Positions 57,890 to 64,000 of a stretch of DNA of 64,000 bases are shown piece after piece. The DNA is from Sequoia sempervirens (lineage: Eukaryota > Streptophyta > Pinopsida > Cupressales > Cupressaceae). The notes under the pieces are model-generated. The model was given only the letters and a program-made list of their open reading frames with translations, was not told the origin of the DNA and did not search any database. Numbering within the stretch: the first letter of the stretch is position 1; each line of letters begins with the position of its first letter. The DNA is taken from contig VDFB02193867.1 of NCBI GenBank assembly GCA_007258455.2, positions 530,605,944 to 530,669,943 of the forward strand. The letters are read 5' to 3'. Both the position numbers and the translations under genes were made by a program.

Positions 57890-59130
57890 GAAACAATAAG
57901 GATTACAACATGGAATGGCCCTTGAAAAATGACGTCTGGTTAGGCGTCAATTGCTAAAAAGCGTTGGTAGTATCATTTTGTTACAAGAAACCAAGCTTGC
58001 GGGAGAAGAGTGTGTGAAATTCCTAAAATACTGTCGATACTGGGAAGGTTCTTTTCAAAATTTTGCTGGTTCAGTAGGTGGTTTAGGTTTGTTATGGAAG
58101 GTGGTGGAAGTTTCAGTGGAAATTTTATTTTCATCTGCAAACTAGATGGCAGCGAAGGTGTTTGACTTGACTCTAAACAAACGCTTTACGATCATTAATA
58201 TATATGGTCTGACAAAAATAGTTGAAAAAGCTTCTCTATGGTGCTTGGTATTGGAATTCGCACATTCCCGTCCAGAGGACTCGTTGGTGATGGGGGGCGA
58301 TTTTAATATTATACTTGATCTATCAGAGAAGAGTGGTGGCATCAGAAAGGTGTCACAATCTATCATGGATTTCAGAGCGTTTGTAGGGGAATGCAGTTTG
58401 GTGGATTGCCCAGTGGGCAATGGAATCTTTACATGGACAAATCGTCGCAAATATTTCACTTCTATTTCAAAAAGATTGGACCGATTCCTGATATCACCTT
58501 GTTGGTTTGAAATAGGTTTGAAGGTGTCAGCCTACATTCTACATGTCTCAATCTCGGACCATTTCCCTGTTGAAATGTCAATAACATTTGGGCAGTCTGC
58601 GAAAAAATCAAACTTCAAATTTCAAAATATGTGGTGGCGGGATCCGAACATTCTTACGCTATTGGAGCAATGGTGGAAAGAATCGAAAGTGGGTGGCTCT
58701 ATCAGTTTTATACTGGTTAAAAAATTTAAAAGTAATCAAACAAAAGTTAAAAGAATGGAACAAGGTACATTTCCAGAACATTTTTGTGGACAAGGAAAAG
58801 GTTGAGGCAGAGCCAGAAGCTCTCAGTGAGGTTATAATAAAGAAAGGTATGACAAATGAGGAATATACAAAGGAAAAGTACCTAAAGGAAAGGCTTGTTG
58901 AGCTACTAAAAAGGGAGGATATTTATTGGAAAGACAAATCCTGTGAGGTGTGGTTAAGCGAGGGGGATTCCAATTCTAAATTCTTTCATGCTTCTATTAT
59001 GGCTAAGAGGGCGACAAACAAGATTGAGGAAATTTGTGACAGTAGTGGCCGAATTTTCAATGGAGGGAATGTGGTTGGCATGGTTGCCTGTGAGTTCTTT
59101 TCTAATTTTCTTGGGGAACAACATAATTAG
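57890..59130 (+). pseudogene. LINE-C ORF2: APE-type endonuclease and linker
   Basis: It starts near 57900 with ITTWNGP, then ILLQETKLAGEE, and after one stop at 58144 a long open frame with VMGGDFNIILDLSEKSGG (near 58290), FTWTNRR, LDRFLIS and SDHFPVEM (near 58557): the Glu, Asp, Asn and His positions of APE endonucleases that nick target DNA. A frameshift near 58780 moves the reading into the 58588-59130 frame (EDIYWKDKSCEVWLSEGDSN, KFFHASIMAKRATNKI), the standard link to RT. Confidence 0.85.
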
Positions 59131-61400
59131 GAGATTAATAAAGATTTCTTGGGTTCAATTTTCCCTAAAATCAATGAAGAAGATAATAGAAGACTTTGCG
59201 AGTAGGTCTCAATGGAAGAAGTGCATAAGGCTTTATTCCAAATGCACCCAGATAAGGCACTAGGACCCAATGGCTTCCCTGCAAGATTCTTCCAAAAATG
59301 TTGGAGTTTCATGGGTAATGAGCTATAGAAGTTTTTCGAAGAGTTTCGCAGGTCTGGTCAATTCGTTAAGGACATTAATAATTCAATAATTGCATTGATC
59401 CCAAAGAATCATGTTTGTTCCTCCTCTAATGACTTTAGGCCCATTTCATTATGCAATACACTATACAAGATTGTGGCAAAAGTGCTAGCTAATAGGTTAA
59501 AACCATTGCTGGAGAAGATTATTTCAGCTGAACAAAATGGGTTTGTGCCTGGAAGAGAAATATCAGATAGTATACTGATCATTACAGAGGCAGTCCACAC
59601 TCTTCGATCAAGCAAACAGGCGGTGATGATTATAAAGCTAGATGTAAGCAAGGTGTATGACAAGGTGAGATGGCCTTTCCTTATGGAAGTTATGAAGAAA
59701 TTAGGGTTCAGTAGTCAGTGGTGAAATTAATTTTTCAGTGTATTTCCTTGGTGAGATTTTCTATTGCTATTAATAGCTAGGGAATGTGCAGGATCATCAT
59801 GCAAAAAAAGGCCCTTAAGTGGCAAAAAATTCAAAAAAATCAGTGTTAGGCAACTTGATGTAAATATTTGAATAAGTTATCTATATTATTTCAAAAATAT
59901 GTAAGAATAGAATTTGTAGAAAATTGAATTTAGTTTCTAAAATAGTAGGTTTATTTAAAAATAAATAAAATCTATTTGGTGAAAATTTGAAATTTCAATG
60001 CAGTAGTACTTAAATTTCAGGGAAAAAATAAGAAGTAGGTGTCTGTCTGACCACCCTAACCATAATAAAATGATAATATTTTTTTGTAATATTTTATATA
60101 TAAGTAGAGGACTCATGTCCGATGTGATGCATATTTTTTGTAATTTTTTTCCAAGTAAATAATTAATTATGAATTTTTATTACAATTTTAGAAAATATAA
60201 AAACTCGTGTCTCACCACCTTAACTTGGTCAAAACTTCATGAAATTTATTTTTTATTTTTTTAATCCTATATTATGTGAAGCATAGAATGTGACGCATGT
60301 TTTGGATTTAAAAAATATGATACCGTTTGAAAGTTATAGATGTTTTTCAATCAACCTATCGATCAGGACTTTAGTCATAATTCTAATAGAAAATGAATAA
60401 TAATTATTTATTAAATTCAAATTAAATCATAATTTATATTTTTGGAAAGATGAGAATCTCCTCTAAAAACCCTTTTCGTTTCATTAATTTTGGGTGGAAA
60501 AAAAGTCGTCAGCCACATACCCTACAAATATTGCCGCTTTTTGGCGCACCATGATCCTGCACATACCTGTTAACTACAAGGTTTCTTTAAAGCAATGAAT
60601 GGGCTCAGGAAAGGAGACCCACTTTCCCCCTTCCTCTTCATTATTTTGGCCGAATCCTTTAGTTGTGCTATCAAAAGATGTTGTATGCAGGGGCGGTGGC
60701 AAGGCATATGTGTGACTCCTAACATGGAACCCATCACTCATGTCCAATTCACGGATGCCACTTCTCTTCTAGGGGAAGCAAGCATAAAAGAGGCCAAGAA
60801 TATAATTCAGGTGTTGGCAGATTACGAAGACAATTCATGGAAAAAAATGAATAGGGACAAGTCCTATTTTTTCTTCTTTAAATACAAGGCACCAATTATA
60901 GCAAGCAATCATTTCAACTTTGGGAATACAAATCGGGAAATTACCATCCAAGTTCCTCATAGTTCAAATCTTTGAAGGCCCGTGTAAAGCCAGAGATTGG
61001 GGCGAGGTAATTGAAAGATGTAGGAACAAGGAAATGGCTTGGAAAAATAACTAGCTCACTCTGGCAGGTAGGATAACCATGGCAAAAATGGTTCTGGTAG
61101 CAATACCTATATTCACAATGTCTTGCTTGGAAGCACCGACAAAAACAAAAAAATATTTGGAGGGAATTATGAAGAAGTTTCTATGGGAAGGTTCAAAGGA
61201 AGTCAAAAAAATCCCTTTGATCAAGTGGGACACAGTCTGCATGTCAAAAGAAGACGGTGGGGCTGGGCTATGCAAAATGCGGTTGCAAAATAGTTACGCA
61301 CTAGGCGCAAAGCTGATATGGAAGATGTATAGAAGGCCTGACAAATTGTGGTGCCAGATCTTACAAAATAAGTATTTGGATACTAAAGATCCCTCTTGAA
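59131..61400 (+). pseudogene. LINE-C reverse transcriptase, split by an insertion
   Basis: Before the insertion: PDKALGPNGFPARFFQKCW, DFRPISLCNTLYKIVAKVLA, EQNGFVPGREISDSILI and IIKLDVSKVYDKVRWPF, then a one-base frameshift near 59720 to FQCISLVRFSIAIN. After 60568: FFKAMNGLRKGDPLSPFLF and a catalytic box reading HVQFTDATSLLG in place of F-A-D-D, so the aspartates are lost. 61079-61399 continues with the thumb region (FLWEGSKEVKKIPLIKWD). Inactive. Confidence 0.85.
59780..60567. mobile_element. 788-bp TIR element inserted in LINE-C RT
   Basis: The left end GGGAATGTGCAGGATCATCA is matched by the inverted right end GGTATGTGCAGGATCATGGT. The interior is AT-rich and non-coding, typical of a small non-autonomous DNA transposon. 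Flanks (TTAATAGCTA left, TGTTAACTA right) could be a diverged 9-10 bp target duplication. It lies between RT motifs SIAIN and GFFKAMNGLR. Confidence 0.7.
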
Positions 61401-61612
61401 TTCTAACGGTCACAAATCTAGAAGGTGGTTTGGTTGCATGGAAGTTCATATCAAACTGCAGACACCTAATTACGACGCATCTGTCTTGGCGGATCAGGAT
61501 TGGGGAGAAGGCATTATTCTGGATTGATTCATGGAACAGTCACAAAAGCTTGGTGAAAATGTTTGATCTTGATCAATATTTGGACCACATCTAGTCCAAA
61601 TTTGGCACAAAG

Positions 61613-62344
61613 GTGTCAGATTATGTTAGAACAGAGAACAGTTCACCATATGGTAACTACTGTTGGATTAATTTTTCAACCCTACAACTCCCTGAAGCTT
61701 TGTCTGTTGAGATTTGTAAAGAAATAGGTGGCCGACCAATCAGATTATTTGACAGGGAAGACTCTATTTTTTGGTGTGGGGTGTCTTTCGGGGAGTACTT
61801 GGCCAAGCTTGGTTATCAACTACAGTTAAAGAAAATTAAGGATAAGTCTTGGGTGGAAAGAAATTGTTGGAAGAAAGAGATTCTACCTAAGGCCGGGGCT
61901 TTCTTGTGGAATGCTCTTCATAAACAATGTCTAACTGGTGAGTGATTGAAAAGATTGGGTGTTCTTGGTCCATCATGGTACAACTTATGCAAACAAGCAA
62001 AAGAGGATTTAGATCATTTACTTCTATCTTGCCAGTATGCTACATCATGTTGGGATCGGCTGCAAAGTGACCTCAATTTTATTGGGCCAAGACAGTGTAA
62101 GCTTTGGGACTTTTTGGCAAGCTGGCCGGCCATGTGTAAGTATTGGTACTGGAAGGGAATTTGGATTTTGGCGCCCTCATTGGTAGTATGGAATATTTGG
62201 AAAGAGAGGAACAGACGTGTCTTTAGAGGTACTTCGCTTACCCGGGATCACCTTTTTGAGAAAATTCAGTTGGCCATCGTCAAAATAGTGAATAATAGGG
62301 TCACAGTGGGTCCTAATTCCAAATTCTCAAGATGGGACAAATAA
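61613..62344 (+). pseudogene. LINE-C zinc-binding post-RT domain (zf-RVT type)
   Basis: Frames 61613-61945 and 61946-62344 are separated by a single TGA. The landmark pattern is intact: CWKKEILPKAGAFLWNAL, then CKQAKEDLDHLLLSCQYATSCWDRL and LVVWNIWKERNRRVF. This domain follows RT in plant LINEs and precedes RNase H. Confidence 0.8.
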
Positions 62345-62347
62345 ATT

Positions 62348-62917
62348 ATGAGGAAATGGAATGGGCTCAGAATACCAGCTTTTAGCCAGCCACCTATCCC
62401 AAAAGTGAATAGGAAAGAGATTTTTTGGACTCATCTGGTAAGGTTAAAATGGAAATTGAACTTCGATGGGGCTGCAAAAGGCAACCCTGGGAATGCGGGG
62501 GCGGGTTGCATAATCCGAGACTCAAAAGGAGAGTACATTTGGGCTGCTTCGAAGAATTTAGGTGTATGTACAAACAATATGGCTGAAATGGAGGCGCTTT
62601 GGCTTGGTTTGCAAATATGTATCTAAAAGGGTATCGAGGTTGTCAAAATCGAAGGAGATTCTATGCTCTGTATTAATGCAATTACCTTAGGAAGATCCCA
62701 AAATTGGAGAATTAATGATTGGATCAATCTAGTAAAGGAATCCTTAGGCAGGCTATCAGAGTACACTCTTTCGCATGTTTACAGAGAGGCAAATCAGGCT
62801 ACAGATTTTCTAGCGAACTCGGGTGTGGTGCAAACTGAAAAAGTAGTAGTAGGCTCGACATCTGTACTCTGGCCGGGTCTGCAAGAAGTAATATCAAAGG
62901 ATTCTTTGGGTTGTTGA
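62348..62917 (+). pseudogene. LINE-C RNase H domain
   Basis: The four catalytic acidic residues are all present: Asp in KLNFDGAAKGNPG, Glu in NNMAEMEALWLG, Asp in KIEGDSMLC and Asp in NQATDFLANSG. One TAA (62624-62626) breaks the frame before the third motif; the rest is in phase. RNase H would remove element RNA during insertion. Confidence 0.85.
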
Positions 62918-62961
62918 GCCGCATCAGATGTTCCCATTTGCGCTCGTGAATCCTTTGGCAT

Positions 62962-63711
62962 GTGAATATTGGCAGTTTCATACTGGTGGATGAGATTTTG
63001 GGTGGATTCTGGGTACACTGTGACTACCGGATACTTGATGTCCAACGGCTTCTTAAAATTCCTTTGCAACTATTTAATACCAGTGTTCATATTCATTTTT
63101 ACCTATATGCGGAAGTCTTGGGGTGTGGGTTGCTGAGTGATCATGGTATTCCAATTTGGGTTACTCTGCTAGTGTGCCAAGGAAGATTTACCAGTGTAGT
63201 GCAAATGTCTTTTCTTGTCCTAAACCAGGAGACATTGAATGCTGTTGTAGATTTTCTTTGCTCCTTCCTGAACGTAAATCAACATTGGTGCGATGGCAAG
63301 CTATTTGAGGTTTTGATTGGCATTCTGGTTGATATCATCGAGTCCAGGGAATGTGTGGTAGAGCGGCTAGATAGGTTAGTGGTGCTGATGTATGTTCAAA
63401 CCGTTGCTAACGCCACGCTGGAGTCACAGATGGATGGTTGGGTGAGTCTTCTTAGAGTTTATTTTTACCCTGCAATACTAAGCGATGATGAAGGCAATGG
63501 CAGTGAAACAGAGACAAAGAAGAGTGAGACCCTAGTCAACTTTATGTCCAATGCGTGGGAGGTCTTCCGAACGGGAGTCAAGAACGCGGACATGGTGGCG
63601 TTCGCAAGATTCATGGAATCAAATCTCTCATGGATGGGCGAGGGTAGTCTCAACAAGCTTGTTAGGCTGGGTAATCTTATGGCAATAATATTTCAGCTGC
63701 TGAATGACTAG
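62962..63711 (+). CDS. Unknown 249-residue ORF between RNase H and LINE-C tail
   Basis: The frame is open from 62950 (after TGA 62947-62949) to TAG 63709-63711 with no stop, unlike the rest of LINE-C. The listed start is GTG; the first ATG is 63205, giving 169 codons. The product has a hydrophobic N-terminal half (LLKIPLQLFNTSVHIHFYLY; IPIWVTLLV), then ETLNAVVDFLCSFLNV, an acidic patch SDDEGNGSETETKKSET and a helical C-terminus (SLNKLVRLGNLMAIIFQLL). I recognise no family. It lies inside the target duplications, so it moved with the LINE: a lineage-specific third ORF or a captured host transcript are both possible. Confidence 0.5.
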   Translation: MNIGSFILVDEILGGFWVHCDYRILDVQRLLKIPLQLFNTSVHIHFYLYAEVLGCGLLSDHGIPIWVTLLVCQGRFTSVVQMSFLVLNQETLNAVVDFLCSFLNVNQHWCDGKLFEVLIGILVDIIESRECVVERLDRLVVLMYVQTVANATLESQMDGWVSLLRVYFYPAILSDDEGNGSETETKKSETLVNFMSNAWEVFRTGVKNADMVAFARFMESNLSWMGEGSLNKLVRLGNLMAIIFQLLND

Positions 63712-63835
63712 GATTGTGGGGATAAATTTTTACACTTAGGGGTTTTGTATGGCACTTTCATGCTAAACTTTATTACTATATCTGGGAGCTACCCCCTTTA
63801 TTTGGTAGTACTCATCTATAAAAAAAATAAAAAAA
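63712..63835 (+). other. LINE-C 3' UTR and A-rich tail
   Basis: About 110 bp of untranslated sequence ends CATCTATAAAAAAAATAAAA followed directly by the target duplication. Confidence 0.8.
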
Positions 63836-64000
63836 TTATATATCCACGTAGTAAATTGCATATAGATAAATGTCCATTTATCAAAAAACATCATATATAT
63901 CCACATGTACTAGTAAGTTACATATAGATATAAGTACCTATATCGATAAATATATTATCAAAATAAATACATTATGTGTAAGTCCAATTGGAAAATACAT
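63836..64000. repeat. LINE-C right target duplication and AT-rich array continuation
   Basis: 63836-63848 repeats TTATATATCCACG. The rest, to the window end, is the reverse complement, with small differences, of about 18005-18140. Confidence 0.8.

Larger units (their letters stand above)
56320..63835 (+). mobile_element. LINE-C, near full-length plant LINE with insertion
   Basis: A 7.5-kb element bounded by perfect 13-bp target duplications, ending in an A-rich tail (AAAAAAAATAAAAAAA). Order: 5' leader, ORF1, endonuclease, RT (interrupted by a 788-bp TIR element), post-RT domain, RNase H, an extra 3' ORF, tail. Several stops and frameshifts and a damaged RT active site show it is not autonomous now. 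It sits in the AT-rich array. Confidence 0.9.

Overview
This looks like nuclear DNA of a land plant. One intron-containing LOB-domain (LBD) gene at 8847-9436 is the only clear host gene. Nearly everything else is transposable-element sequence, much of it old and nested: LTR elements with 1.7-3.2 kb LTRs, plant LINEs with DUF4283-type ORF1, TIR elements and AT-rich arrays. AT richness, long LTRs and deeply decayed nested elements suggest a large gymnosperm-type genome; the clade is inference. Two runs of exactly 100 N (15179-15278 and 49559-49658) are scaffold joins, so the window is three contigs.

Contig 1 (1-15178). A minus-strand Gag-protease LTR element without RT or integrase fills 1-4061. 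Its LTR carries a dense G-box/TGACG cluster. Next comes a 2.4-kb segment (4062-6486) that recurs inverted and gap-free at 15279-17703, then the LBD gene, a LINE ORF1 scrap (10829-11029, minus), and a badly decayed minus-strand copy (about 12600-14750) of an unknown protein that also occurs at 29148-32241.

Contig 2 (15279-49558). It starts with the second arm of the inverted repeat, which preserves the empty insertion site of the LTR element. Then follow AT-rich sequence with a TIR element (18146-19096) and a retroposon with 15-bp target duplications (19233-21107), and a LINE (LINE-A, 22341-36950) split by a roughly 10-kb insertion (23655-33711). That insertion carries the unknown two-ORF gene, internal repeats and TTGGCGAA-type subterminal motifs. 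A second TIR copy at 36983 is cut by the 3.17-kb LTR of a minus-strand Ty3/Gypsy chromovirus (37530 to about 44823), whose gag is in turn interrupted by a plus-strand Gypsy element (about 44830-49558).

Contig 3 (49659-64000). CT/GA-rich low-complexity DNA and a 48-bp tandem repeat come first, then a minus-strand LINE fragment (LINE-B, 53215-55274) with its AT-rich array. This block is a diverged inverted paralogue of 17950-36950 and supplies empty sites for two insertions. A 7.5-kb LINE (LINE-C, 56320-63835) with 13-bp target duplications sits in the array. LINE-C has ORF1, endonuclease, RT broken by a 788-bp TIR insertion, RNase H, and a continuous 249-residue ORF of unknown function between RNase H and the A-rich tail.

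Most element ORFs carry stops, frameshifts or lost catalytic residues. The parts most likely to be new are the 10-kb element with its unknown protein family, the third ORF of LINE-C, and the Gag-protease-membrane-tail element with its bZIP-site-rich LTR.
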